This document shows, one piece after another, positions 46,121-54,804 of a DNA stretch of 64,000 nucleotides (positions are counted from its first letter, which is position 1; each line of letters opens with the position of its first letter). Both the position numbers and the translations under genes were made by a program. Source of the stretch: Alistipes sp. (GTDB lineage: Bacteria > Bacteroidota > Bacteroidia > Bacteroidales > Rikenellaceae); NCBI GenBank assembly GCA_031285405.1, contig JAITWH010000040.1, positions 1 through 64,000 of the forward strand, given 5' to 3'. Below the pieces are notes generated by a model. The model saw only the letters and a list, made by a program, of their open reading frames with translations. It did not search any database and was not told where the DNA came from.

Positions 46121-46369
46121 ATGCCGACAGTATTCAGATTTTTTGGAATGCAGTTCTATTTTTGGTCTAATGAACACGAGCCGATTCACATTCATGTGAA
46201 AAAAGGCAAATGTCTCGCCAAATTCAGGGTCGAACCCACGGTCGAACTTGTCGACAACAAAGGTTTCAAACCCCAAGAACTGAAACTGGCGGAAACGATC
46301 ATCGAGGAGAACCGCGACATCGTACTTACGCTCTGGAAGAGTTGGTTCAACGCGCAGAGCTCAAAATAA
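46121..46369 (+). CDS. DUF4160 domain protein, toxin-antitoxin-like pair member
   Basis: An 82-aa protein beginning MPTVFRFFGMQFYFWSNEHE. It has the family core EPIHIHVKKGKCLAKFRVEP and an ELKLAETIIEENRDIVLTLWKSWF tail. DUF4160 genes are very often paired with a DUF2442 gene, as here, and the pair is commonly listed as a putative toxin-antitoxin system without proven activity. The start at 46121 is favoured because an earlier in-frame TTG (46091) lies inside the -7 box. It has its own promoter. Confidence 0.85.
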   Translation: MPTVFRFFGMQFYFWSNEHEPIHIHVKKGKCLAKFRVEPTVELVDNKGFKPQELKLAETIIEENRDIVLTLWKSWFNAQSSK

Positions 46370-46377
46370 ACAACGCC

Positions 46378-46626
46378 ATGAAAATAATCAAATTATGGTT
46401 CACCGACGAACGGCTATTCATCGAAACCGCTAAAAACGAAGTTTTCAGTCAACTGTTACAGTTCTATCCGAGGCTGAAAGGAGCTACGGACGAGCAGCGC
46501 GGCAAGTGGGAACAATCCTATTGCGGCCTTCATTGGCAGGCGATAGACGAGGACATCAGTTTCGAAAGTTTCCAATGGCCCGACAACGACCCCTCGCGGC
46601 TATATCACCGCCCCGCCGTAGGGTAG
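46378..46626 (+). CDS. DUF2442 domain protein, partner of DUF4160
   Basis: An 82-aa protein. MKIIKLWFTDERLFIETAKNE at the start, and GLHWQAIDEDISFESF near the C-terminus match DUF2442 (the LHWPxLDEDIS motif). It starts 8 nt after the DUF4160 stop, so the two form an operon. DUF2442 proteins are small and often presumed to be DNA-binding or antitoxin-like. The pair sits between two giant adhesin genes and is edged by 13-bp inverted repeats. Confidence 0.85.
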   Translation: MKIIKLWFTDERLFIETAKNEVFSQLLQFYPRLKGATDEQRGKWEQSYCGLHWQAIDEDISFESFQWPDNDPSRLYHRPAVG

Positions 46627-46665
46627 AGCATAATCTCGGGAGTAACAATCCAAACATTTTTCCAA

Positions 46666-46704
46666 CGTGCAAACCAATAACCAAGCCGGTTTGCACGTTT
46701 TTTT
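46666..46704 (+). terminator. terminator of the DUF4160-DUF2442 pair, built from the inverted repeat
   Basis: The stem CGTGCAAACC / GGTTTGCACG (10 bp) is followed by seven T. Its left arm is part of the 13-bp right inverted repeat (46667-46679). Confidence 0.85.
46667..46679. repeat. 13-bp inverted repeat, right end of the DUF4160-DUF2442 segment
   Basis: GTGCAAACCAATA, the exact reverse complement of 46061-46073. No target-site duplication is evident in the flanks. Confidence 0.75.
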
Positions 46705-46749
46705 GTGTGCTATACCGAACCCGAAAAAAGAAAGAGAATACTTAAAGAA

Positions 46750-49700
46750 ATGAAGAATAACATGGTACGCAATTTACTGAAACGCACGATGCCCGTGTTG
46801 AAGCCCGTGTTGACACTCGTGATGTCGCTCGCGTTAGCCGGCTGCATCAACGACAGCACCCTGATTCCCGACGGCCCCGATGGCGGCGATCCGGGCGACG
46901 GCACCCCCGATCTCGGGCAGGTGCAGATCACCGTCACCGTACCCCGCGCCACAACCCCCACCGCCACCCGCTCCATATCCGACGACGGAGGAGAGGCCAC
47001 GGTAGAGGAGATCGACGTGTTGGTATTCCGCACCAACCCCACTCCGGGCGCCCCCGACCTCCTCACCGAGAGGGTCTCCGGCTCCGACATCGTGCAGAGC
47101 GACTCGGGCACCGACCGATACGCCATGACCTTCCTGGCCAAACTCACCATCGACCCCAACGCAAGTCGCGTGGTCGTGATCGCCAACGCCTCCGACCGCG
47201 TCGACGCGGCTCTCGCCAGCCTCGGCGCAAACCCCGTCGGCAGCAAAAAACCGGACGTGCTCGACGCGCTCACCCTCGCCATCAGCGCAAAGTGGAACGC
47301 CAACCCCACCGACGTGGCCAACCCCACCGCCGGCACCCACTACACCCCGATTCCCATGTACGGCGAGGCCACCTTCACAGGGGGCGTCAAACCCGACATC
47401 CGCATCTCGGGCATCGAGCTCGTCCGCATGTTGGCGCGCATCGACATCACCACCGCCTCCACGGCCAACATCACCATCGAAAAAATCCACGTCCAGAGCC
47501 GGTCGAACGGCTACATCGCCCCGCCCTGGGACGCCAACGGCAACACGGCCTCCTCCTCCACTCCCAAAATCCCCACCGGCCAGACCGACCTCTCTCCCTT
47601 CGTCTACACCCCCGCGACCAACAACCTCACGGGCGAGATCTACGTCATGGAGAGCGCCGCCACCATCGGCGGCGACAGTTCGCGAACGGGCACCGAGACG
47701 GGCGGCGGCACCTACATAATAATCGAGGGCAAGATCACCGGCAACCCTGTAACCTACTTCTGGCGCATCGACCTCACCGACCAGACCGACACGTCGGGCC
47801 GCAAACCCGGCGACCCGGGCTACGTCGCCCCCGAGGCATGGGAGGTGAAGTACATGCCCGCACTGCGCAACCGTCTCTACAAGATCAACATCTCCCACGT
47901 CGAGGGCGCCGGCTACAACAACTACACCGAGGCGGCCCAATCCTCCAGCGTGCTCTCCAACCTCAAGACCACCATCCTCACGGTCGACCCCGACGGCATC
48001 AACAACATAAATTTCGACGGTCAATACTGGCTGGGCCTTGAGAGGGTCGAGGAGTGGTTCCCCGCGGGCGGCGGCACCTCGGCCACGGGCGTTGGCACCG
48101 ACTACCCCGCTGGCTGGGAGTTCGACACCTCTGTTCACACGGCGGGCATCGAGTACGTGGCCGGCGGCACCGGCTGGCTCACCGCCACCAAGGAGTCCGG
48201 CGACCCGCAGACGTCGGGCATGAACTTCGTCGCCAAGGCCCACACCGGCACCGACCGCGAAGCCCTGATCCACATCCGGGCCGGCCGCGTGCGCCACAAG
48301 GTCAAGGTGGTGCAGGTTGTCCCCCTGTTCACCGTCTCCCAGAGCGCCGGCGCCTACGACTTCGGAGGCTCGGGCGGCCCGACCTCTGTCGACGTCACGA
48401 GCCGCATAGCGGGCACGGTTGACGCGGGCGGCACGATTCCCGCCTCCGACATCTCGTGGGTCGTCGAGTTCTCGTCCGACGCCGGCAACACGTGGAGCGA
48501 CCAGAAACCCGACTGGCTCACCTTCCCCACCGGCGACACTGGCGGCGCGCTCAAGACCTACCCGATGGGCGCAGCGGCCTTCTCCCCCTTCACCGACAAC
48601 GCCGAGGACAAGGCGCTCAACGAGGCACCCGACATCAACACCGCCTCGGGCGTCACCCCGTGGAACCTCGCCAGCGACGACGGCACGACCACGGTCGAGA
48701 CGGCCAACACCTACATCGTCAACGCGCCGGGCACCTACAGCCTGCCGCCCATCTACGGCAACGCCTTCAAGGAGGGCCAACCCAACCCGGGCTCCTACAC
48801 CTACAAAGGCCCCGCCCTCACCACGGCGCAACTGCCCAACGTGATGGAGACCTTCTTCAAGCACGACAACTACGCCATCACCTCCCACACGATCGCGGGC
48901 GGCGCCTCGGCCAAACTGCTGTGGATGGACACCCCGGGCTTGGTCACCAACGTGAAGTTCGCCGACGGCATGATACAGTTCGACGTCCCGCGCGCCGGCA
49001 TCAGCCAGGGCAACGCCGTGGTTGCGCTCTTCGACACAAACAACACGATCCTCTGGAGCTGGCAGATCTGGGTCACGCCGCTCGTCGACGCCGCCAAACC
49101 CACGACACTGCCCGTGACCAACGCCACGGGTGTGATAACCGACATGATGGAGTACAACATCGGCTACGCCACCCCGCGCACCATCGCCTACGGCGGCGGT
49201 GCCAACCACGACGAGCCGCGCGATCTGACCATCCGACTGCGCCAGACGGGCACCACCTACCCCGCCACACACACACTGGATATCGACCAGACCACGTTGA
49301 CTCAAACGTTCGTTGGCACCAACACCTTCTACCAGTACGGCCGCAAAGACCCGTTCCCCGCCGCCTACGAGGGCAAGGCCACATACGAAAGGCCGCTCTA
49401 TTACACCGACCCCGCCTACAAGTTCGTGTTCGGAAGCCCGAGCCCGCAACTCCCCAACACCTACGGTTACTCAATCCAGAACCCCTACAAGCACGTCGGC
49501 AATAACAGCTCGGCCCAATGGATGACGGGAGGCAAAGCGAGTGCTGTCAACCTCTGGAGCGCCAACCAGAACACCGCAGGTATCACCAGCCTCGCGCCGG
49601 TTGTCAAGACTGTCTACGACCCCAGCCCGAGGGGCTTCAGCGTGCCGAGCATGAAAGCCTATTCAAACTTCACGCTGGCCAACAGCACCGGCTTCACCGA

Positions 49701-52041
49701 CGGCATACGCCACTTCCACCTCGACCCCGCGACCCCTGGGGCCACGATCGCCCTCCCCGCCACCGGCCGCCGCAACTACAACGCCGGCAGTTTGATTGAT
49801 CAACCCTATCTGGCCAACGGCACCCCCGTCACCATCAGCAACTATGGCGGTTTCTACGCGGCGGTTGAGAGACATAGCGGAGGCGTCGAAAATTACAGCC
49901 TCTCCTTCGACGGCGGCACCGCCAGCTACAGCGTCAACCCCACGAACTCCAACCAGTTAGGCAACGCCCTCTCCATCCGCCCCGTCAAGGAGACCCTGCT
50001 TGCCGACAAGCGCTTCATCCCCGCGCCTCCGGGAGTGATCGGCATCCGGGCAAGCGACTACAACCGCTTGGTCAAGGCCCGCTCCGTGGCCAACGATCCC
50101 GCGCTGCTCCTCGCCGACATCGACCTCACCCTGCGCGGATCGAGCACCTACGCGGGCATGACTCAGTTCACCAACGCCACAACCAACACCAAGTACGGCC
50201 CGCTCGAACAGGAACCCGTCTACACCGTCTACTACATGTGGGGCTCGACGATTGCGATAATCGGCGGCGAGAACGACACATGGAGCTCCGACGGCAGCGA
50301 CGTTGTCTGGGTCAACCCCGAATTCACGACCTACGGAACCGCGGGCTACAGCTGGGCCACGGCACAGACATGGTCTGCCATAACCAGTACCACGGCGGGT
50401 GGCTTCAATGAAGGCAACAGCGTCACCTCGGCTCCGACTAAAGGCCACGGCGACCCGTGTGCCTATGTGGGCGACGGCAGCTGGCGAACGCCCACCCGAC
50501 GGGATTGGATCACATCTGCAGGGTTTCCCGGAATGAATATCCATTTATACCCCGGTAGTGACTACCGTTGGACAAATGCGAATCCCATTGAAGATATCCC
50601 TGCCCACGCCACCTACCTGCGGAGCTCCGAAGGAAGCACCACCAGTTTGGTTGCTGCGGGATCTCGTCAAGGAGGCGTCGGCGCGGGTCTTATGAAAAAT
50701 CAGAACAGTGCTATTGCTTACTGGAGCTCCACGAACTACGGTAATCTTCCTGAAACGCCCCATATCTATGACGCTACCTACTTTTTAAGTACTGATACCT
50801 CTCTGGGGATGATAACAAGCACGTTTCGTGACACCGCCATGCCCGTCCGCTGCTTCGAAAACTTCGTGGTAACCCCGCGTTCGCTCGAATTCGAGGGCAC
50901 GGCCAACACGCTGGCCGAGGCCAAGAGTGTGACGATCTCCACCGAAGACACCTGGACTGTCTCGACCACCGCCCCCTGGATCGCCTTCGACCTCGCCACC
51001 GGCACGGGCAACGCCACTATCAAGGTCTACCCCAACGCCTCCTACCCGTACGACTCGGCCAACCCCGACACCCCGCGCACCGCCACCCTCACCCTAACCT
51101 CGGGCAAGGGGGCCACCCGCACCGTCACGATAAGCCAAAAGCAGGTACCGCCGCCCTACCCGCAATTCATGCTGGCTTCTCCCGGGGTCATCGGCATCAA
51201 GGACAGCGACTACCGTCGCCTCACCGCTGCGCGCACCGCGGCCGCCAACCCCGCGCTGCTCCTCGCCGACATCAAGCTCACCATCCAGGGATCGAGCACC
51301 TACGCCGGCTACACTCAGTTCACCAACGCCACCACCGACGCCAAGTACGGCCCCTTGGAGGACGAACCGGTCTACACGGTCAATTTCTTGTGGGGCTCGC
51401 TGTTTGGCAGACTCTTATCGCAGAATCCGATTGACGGCATAGGTGACCTTTGGAGCACCGACGGCAGCGACATAGTCTGGAAAAACTCCCAGTACACGGG
51501 CAGCACGGCCGTGCCTTGGAATACGGTAAAGACGAATTGGATGGCGAAAACCAATGGCGTCACAGGTACCACAAATGAGGGTAAACTAACTATCCAGAAT
51601 CTCCCTGCCGGACACGGCGATCCGTGTAACTATGTGGGCAACGGCGCATGGCATACACCCACTCGCCGGGAGTGGCTCGATTTGCTGGGAGGGCCGGGAA
51701 CTGCTGCATCCAAAGTATTTAGTACGGCGAACGGAGATTACAAATGGACGCCCCGAAATCTGGAGACAGAATTTTCTCGCTACGCCACCTTCCCGCAGAG
51801 CTCCGAATGGCCCGATTTCAGCCTGCCCGACGCTATGTGGAGTGACGATAATGGTGAAACGAGAGATTATGGTGACACTGAACGCATCACGTACCAAACG
51901 ACGACACAATTAGTTGCGAACACCCCTCCGTTGGTGGATGCGTCCGCTGCACTGTACTTGGAGCCCACCAAGTCGACCACTAAATATGGTAATCACGCAT
52001 TTCCCTGGTATTTCCTGCCCGTCCGCTGCTTCCCAAATTAA
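46750..52041 (+). CDS. giant modular fimbrial lipoprotein / tip adhesin candidate 2
   Basis: A 1763-aa lipoprotein; the signal ends LTLVMSLALAGC near residue 32. A fimbrillin-like N-terminal part (EEIDVLVFRTNP, SGIELVRMLARIDITT) is followed by BACON-like domains (about 435-620). A middle region contains NNTILWSWQIWVTPL and VKTVYDPSPRGFSVP. Two copies of the adhesin 1 module start near residues 1092 and 1475, with a BACON-like domain between them. It is paralogous to the protein upstream: a 59-nt DNA run is identical (50189-50247 and 44037-44095). It is probably a second tip or stalk-attached adhesin of the same fimbria. Confidence 0.82.
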   Translation: MKNNMVRNLLKRTMPVLKPVLTLVMSLALAGCINDSTLIPDGPDGGDPGDGTPDLGQVQITVTVPRATTPTATRSISDDGGEATVEEIDVLVFRTNPTPGAPDLLTERVSGSDIVQSDSGTDRYAMTFLAKLTIDPNASRVVVIANASDRVDAALASLGANPVGSKKPDVLDALTLAISAKWNANPTDVANPTAGTHYTPIPMYGEATFTGGVKPDIRISGIELVRMLARIDITTASTANITIEKIHVQSRSNGYIAPPWDANGNTASSSTPKIPTGQTDLSPFVYTPATNNLTGEIYVMESAATIGGDSSRTGTETGGGTYIIIEGKITGNPVTYFWRIDLTDQTDTSGRKPGDPGYVAPEAWEVKYMPALRNRLYKINISHVEGAGYNNYTEAAQSSSVLSNLKTTILTVDPDGINNINFDGQYWLGLERVEEWFPAGGGTSATGVGTDYPAGWEFDTSVHTAGIEYVAGGTGWLTATKESGDPQTSGMNFVAKAHTGTDREALIHIRAGRVRHKVKVVQVVPLFTVSQSAGAYDFGGSGGPTSVDVTSRIAGTVDAGGTIPASDISWVVEFSSDAGNTWSDQKPDWLTFPTGDTGGALKTYPMGAAAFSPFTDNAEDKALNEAPDINTASGVTPWNLASDDGTTTVETANTYIVNAPGTYSLPPIYGNAFKEGQPNPGSYTYKGPALTTAQLPNVMETFFKHDNYAITSHTIAGGASAKLLWMDTPGLVTNVKFADGMIQFDVPRAGISQGNAVVALFDTNNTILWSWQIWVTPLVDAAKPTTLPVTNATGVITDMMEYNIGYATPRTIAYGGGANHDEPRDLTIRLRQTGTTYPATHTLDIDQTTLTQTFVGTNTFYQYGRKDPFPAAYEGKATYERPLYYTDPAYKFVFGSPSPQLPNTYGYSIQNPYKHVGNNSSAQWMTGGKASAVNLWSANQNTAGITSLAPVVKTVYDPSPRGFSVPSMKAYSNFTLANSTGFTDGIRHFHLDPATPGATIALPATGRRNYNAGSLIDQPYLANGTPVTISNYGGFYAAVERHSGGVENYSLSFDGGTASYSVNPTNSNQLGNALSIRPVKETLLADKRFIPAPPGVIGIRASDYNRLVKARSVANDPALLLADIDLTLRGSSTYAGMTQFTNATTNTKYGPLEQEPVYTVYYMWGSTIAIIGGENDTWSSDGSDVVWVNPEFTTYGTAGYSWATAQTWSAITSTTAGGFNEGNSVTSAPTKGHGDPCAYVGDGSWRTPTRRDWITSAGFPGMNIHLYPGSDYRWTNANPIEDIPAHATYLRSSEGSTTSLVAAGSRQGGVGAGLMKNQNSAIAYWSSTNYGNLPETPHIYDATYFLSTDTSLGMITSTFRDTAMPVRCFENFVVTPRSLEFEGTANTLAEAKSVTISTEDTWTVSTTAPWIAFDLATGTGNATIKVYPNASYPYDSANPDTPRTATLTLTSGKGATRTVTISQKQVPPPYPQFMLASPGVIGIKDSDYRRLTAARTAAANPALLLADIKLTIQGSSTYAGYTQFTNATTDAKYGPLEDEPVYTVNFLWGSLFGRLLSQNPIDGIGDLWSTDGSDIVWKNSQYTGSTAVPWNTVKTNWMAKTNGVTGTTNEGKLTIQNLPAGHGDPCNYVGNGAWHTPTRREWLDLLGGPGTAASKVFSTANGDYKWTPRNLETEFSRYATFPQSSEWPDFSLPDAMWSDDNGETRDYGDTERITYQTTTQLVANTPPLVDASAALYLEPTKSTTKYGNHAFPWYFLPVRCFPN

Positions 52042-52049
52042 CCCCCTCT

Positions 52050-52085
52050 GGATTGCTTCGGAGTTTTTCAACTCCGAAGCAATCC
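52050..52085. terminator. 15-bp perfect hairpin after adhesin 2
   Basis: The stem GGATTGCTTCGGAGT / ACTCCGAAGCAATCC has a 6-nt loop and lies 9 nt after the stop. No T-tract follows on the plus strand. The right arm resembles the end of the CGACGAAGCAATCC repeat at 52608-52620, so it may be a repeat-derived terminator. Confidence 0.55.
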
Positions 52086-52093
52086 TAAAAAAA

Positions 52094-52255
52094 TGTCATC
52101 CCGACAGAGCGTGTTTCCCTCCCCCTGAGGGGTACACGCGAAGCGAACAAAAAAAATGTCATCCCGACAGAGCGAAGCGACGAGGGATCTACCTTATAGT
52201 AACTAAACCACCATGCACTGAAAGTGCATGGGTTTGGAAGCGAATGAAATTCGCT
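52094..52255 (+). repeat. two REP-like units plus two small hairpins
   Basis: The first unit (52094 to about 52140) starts GTCATCCCGACAGAGCG, but its tip is replaced by a GTGT/ACAC stem with a nested CCCC/GGGG hairpin. The second (52158-52196) is the plain form TCCCGACAGAGCGAAGCGAC plus GAGGGA. Next come CATGCACT-GAA-AGTGCATG (near 52212) and AGCGAAT-GAA-ATTCGCT (near 52239). All share very small GAA or AAA loops. Confidence 0.7.
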
Positions 52256-52434
52256 GTCATCCCGACAGAGGAGCAAAGCTCCGACGAGGGATCTACCGAA
52301 TAGCAATTGAAAATTGAAAATGAGCTACACAAAACTATATACGTGCAAAGCACACCATGATTCATGATTCATAATTCATGATTAAACCCCGCGTTAGCCC
52401 ATTTTCAATTTTCAACTTTCAATTTTCAATTAAA
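52256..52434. repeat. composite dispersed repeat after adhesin 2
   Basis: Same order of parts as 45867-46044: REP-like unit with stem GAGC-AAA-GCTC, GAAAATTGAAAATGAGCTAC, GTGC-AAA-GCAC hairpin, heptamer array and CAATTTT repeats. The two copies are direct repeats about 6.4 kb apart and nearly identical over long runs. Confidence 0.85.
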
Positions 52435-52437
52435 TAA

Positions 52438-52527
52438 GTTTCCGGATAAAAAAACTATCGTCAGTTGGGAGAGTGACGACCCCGGAAACCCCCGAGAGCC
52501 CCGCCTAACCGCGCGGCTCTCTTTTTT
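52438..52527 (+). ncRNA. candidate structured small RNA with its own terminator
   Basis: The outer stem GTTTCCGG (52438-52445) pairs with CCGGAAAC (52482-52489). The inner stem TCGTCA (52458-52463) pairs with TGACGA (52474-52479). Right after comes a terminator, GAGAGCC (52494-52500) / GGCTCTC (52515-52521) with six T. This nested fold followed by a terminator looks like a small RNA or a leader. No consensus -7 box is seen upstream, and no known RNA family is recognised. Confidence 0.5.
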
Positions 52528-53024
52528 CTATAAACATTCCCACGCCCAAATACCGCACAGCCAAAGTACGAACATAGCCCCCCCCGTCATTGCGAGAAGC
52601 CGCAGGCGACGAAGCAATCCAGAAATACCGCGTAGCCTAAACGTCGCGTAGCTAAGGCGTCGCGTAGCGAGCGCCGGTCCATAGTTGCCGCATCGCTGCG
52701 CGACGCGCTTTCAGCTCGCTTTTTTCGAATATATTCGAAAAAAGCTACGCCCCCCACTTTTCAAAAAGCGTAAAACGGAGACGAAGACTAAAATGAATTC
52801 ATTTGTAGCCGCGCTCAACCGACGCCAAACCGAGGGCCATCGAGCGTTGCTCGAATGGCCGAGGTGCGAAGGAGGAAGCCGAAGGCAAATGTATCATTTT
52901 AGGCGAGTCGCAGTAGCTTTTTGGAACGTGGGGTGAGTTTTTTTGCTTACTTTTTTTGCTCATCAAAAAAAGTAAGGCGCGACGGCGCAACAAATTTTCC
53001 GCAAAAAACATTGAAAAAAATTCA
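52528..53024. other. non-coding stretch with REP-like unit and palindromes
   Basis: A second REP-like type lies at 52585-52620 (CGTCATTGCGAGAAGCCGCA to GACGAAGCAATCC). Repeated GCGTAGC words occur at 52625-52670. A perfect 28-bp palindrome is at 52718-52745 (arm GCTTTTTTCGAATA). A CTTACTTTTTTT / AAAAAAAGTAAG hairpin is at 52946-52975. The open frames overlapping this part are Lys/Arg-rich or hydrophobic translations of A/T tracts and are not supported as genes. Confidence 0.55.
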
Positions 53025-53260
53025 AAAAAACTGAAACAAAACAGACACCAAAAACGTAATAGCACACCAACACAAAAGACCCTAAAAAACGACAAAAAAG
53101 AGACCATACCTATATTAATAAGAGAAAACAACCACAAAAAAAGTGTCGCATTCGTAACACTCGACAAAAAAAAGTGTTACATCGGTAACACTCACCCAAA
53201 AAAAACCGTTACATAGGTAACATCCGCAAAAACAAAAAGCGTGACATAGGTCACGCTTTT
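53025..53260 (-). repeat. dispersed multi-hairpin element, copy B
   Basis: The reverse complement of the element at 5439-5645, in the same order. Hairpins: AGCGTGAC-ATAG-GTCACGCT (53238-53257), GTTAC-ATAG-GTAAC (53208-53221) and AGTGTTAC-ATCG-GTAACACT (53173-53192). There is an extra fourth one (53142-53161). The shared CCATACCTATATTAATAA lies at 53104-53121. On the minus strand each hairpin is followed by a T-tract. Confidence 0.8.
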
Positions 53261-53400
53261 TGTTTCTGCGTAGCTAAAAATAACCGCCATTCCGACTGCG
53301 TTAGCCCAATTCTTAATTCTCAATTTTTAATTCTTAATTGAATTGCGTTAGCCCATTTTCAATTCTCAATTCTCGATTTTCGATTGTTAACGCGGCTCGA
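53261..53400. repeat. AT-rich CAATTCT/CAATTTT dispersed repeats
   Basis: Degenerate runs such as TTAATTCTCAATTTTTAATT, interrupted twice by GCGTTAGCCCA. The same words occur near 5690, 46005 and 52400. Confidence 0.6.
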
Positions 53401-53467
53401 ATTCGATTACTTTTGTTATCACTATTCCTTTTTTACTTATCTTTTGATGGCTATTTCAATCATATTG

Positions 53468-53499
53468 TTTGCAAGTGAAAATTATTCGTTTAATCTTTG
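53468..53499 (+). promoter_or_regulatory. near-consensus promoter of the second fimbrial operon
   Basis: TTTG (53468-53471), a 19-nt spacer, then TAATCTTTG (53491-53499), which has one extra base inside the TAnnTTTG pattern. The leader to the ATG at 53559 is about 55 nt. The two-box sigma motif of the first locus is absent here. Confidence 0.5.
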
Positions 53500-53558
53500 C
53501 GACGTTTTTCACGCTAACCAAATTTTAAGTAATCCAAAAAAACAACAAATTTAAACTT

Positions 53559-54728
53559 ATGAAAAAAGCTTTGTTTACGGTCCTCGCCAGCGCGACACTC
53601 TTCGCCTGCCAGACCCCCAACGTCGGCAACCCCGACAGCGACACCACCACCGTGGCCCTCACAATCCAAAAATCAATGATGACCCGCTCAACCCTCGGAG
53701 GCGCCATTTCCGCCGGAGCCGTCACCGCAATCGAAAACGGTACGCTCTACTTTTTCGACGTGACAGGAGTATTCACCGACAGTCACACCCTCTCCGAAGC
53801 CGAGATCGACGAAGCGGGTATTGATAATCCTGAAGGCGGCGATCCGGACGAGGCCGCAGATAAGATTCTTATACAGAATGTCCCCACCACCAGCGCATCG
53901 GTGGTAATGCTGGCCAACTATGACGGCGAGGCTCCGGCCTTTGCCGATCTCGAAGCGTTCGCAGATTATGAGCTCGATATCGAAGACCAGTCGACCATGG
54001 CCGGTGGTGCAGCCAACGCAGCTGTACAGGGCATCGCGTTGATTGACCTCAGCTTGGGAGCAGGCAATGCGCTGACTCCTCCCACGGATAATATCCGTAA
54101 CGCAAACATAACCCTCGCACCCGCTGTTGCTCGCATCGAGATCGGAAACGGAGCCATAAAGCTCGCCGACCAGTCTGCAAACAACACCACATACAGGCTT
54201 GAGAGCTTCGACTTCAGTGGTATCTACGTCAACCACTTCTACGAAACCTATACTCTGGGTGGCACTACGGGCACTTCGTTGGGTCAGGGCGATGTAACGG
54301 AGACCGATAACCTCTGGTTGCCGAAATATCTGGCTGCTGTTCCTGCTACGTTGGCCAACCTGCTCTACAACGAGCCGACTGCAACAACGGTTGTCGAAGG
54401 CACAGCATACCCGACCGGTTTCGCATTCCACGTCTTCCCGGGCTCGGTTCCGCACCTCGTTCTGCGCGTCAGCGACCTTGAGTACGAAGACGGCACCACC
54501 ACAGACGCCGGCGACAACTACTATTGGATTATCGACGAATTCATCAACTCCGATACCGACACCACGATAGCTAACCTTGAGCGCGGTCACGTCTACAAAA
54601 TTCAGAGCGTTGAACTCGGCAAAACCATTCCGAGGCCTGACGACCCCTATGACGATAAAATCTCTGTAAACGTCTACGTTACTGTTCAGGCTTGGGATGT
54701 TGTGACCGTTGAGGTAGAGCCTAAGTAA
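53559..54728 (+). CDS. Mfa1/FimA-type fimbrial subunit, second locus
   Basis: A 389-aa lipoprotein precursor (MKKALFTVLASATLFACQ). Fimbrillin features: TLYFFDVTGVF, a central NANITLAPAVARIEIGNGAI, then YRLESFDFSGIYVNHFYETY, a late HVYKIQSVELG, and the C-terminal strand VNVYVTVQAWDVVTVEVEPK. The TRSTLGG region is a candidate site for surface cleavage. It has about the size of the first-locus subunit but low sequence similarity. Its codon use is less GC-rich than that of the giant adhesins. Confidence 0.85.
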   Translation: MKKALFTVLASATLFACQTPNVGNPDSDTTTVALTIQKSMMTRSTLGGAISAGAVTAIENGTLYFFDVTGVFTDSHTLSEAEIDEAGIDNPEGGDPDEAADKILIQNVPTTSASVVMLANYDGEAPAFADLEAFADYELDIEDQSTMAGGAANAAVQGIALIDLSLGAGNALTPPTDNIRNANITLAPAVARIEIGNGAIKLADQSANNTTYRLESFDFSGIYVNHFYETYTLGGTTGTSLGQGDVTETDNLWLPKYLAAVPATLANLLYNEPTATTVVEGTAYPTGFAFHVFPGSVPHLVLRVSDLEYEDGTTTDAGDNYYWIIDEFINSDTDTTIANLERGHVYKIQSVELGKTIPRPDDPYDDKISVNVYVTVQAWDVVTVEVEPK

Positions 54729-54736
54729 TTTTCTGA

Positions 54737-54804
54737 CTTAAGTAATTGGCATCAACTTAGTTATTGACACTTACTTAGGTGATTTACATCAACTGAGTAA
54801 TCTA
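54737..54804. repeat. degenerate ACTTAGTTATT repeats after the fimbrillin gene
   Basis: Four loosely repeated words of the form ACTTAGTAATT/ACATCAACT in 68 nt. They resemble the arm of the 36-bp palindrome at 13683-13718. Confidence 0.45.

Noticed and set aside
46061..46679. Classical insertion sequence around the DUF4160-DUF2442 pair
   Set aside because: The inverted repeats are exact, but there is no transposase and no target-site duplication, so it is listed as repeats and a finding, not as a mobile element.
46834..49449. 871-codon open frame antisense to adhesin 2
   Set aside because: Its translation is compositionally odd (Gly/Val/Asp/Arg rich), has no recognisable domain, and mirrors the strong third-position C preference of the adhesin gene. 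The sense frame has a lipoprotein signal and recognisable domains.
52685..53216. Three short open frames in the large non-coding region
   Set aside because: They overlap palindromes and multi-hairpin repeats, translate to Lys/Arg-rich or Phe/Leu-rich runs from A/T tracts, and resemble no protein.
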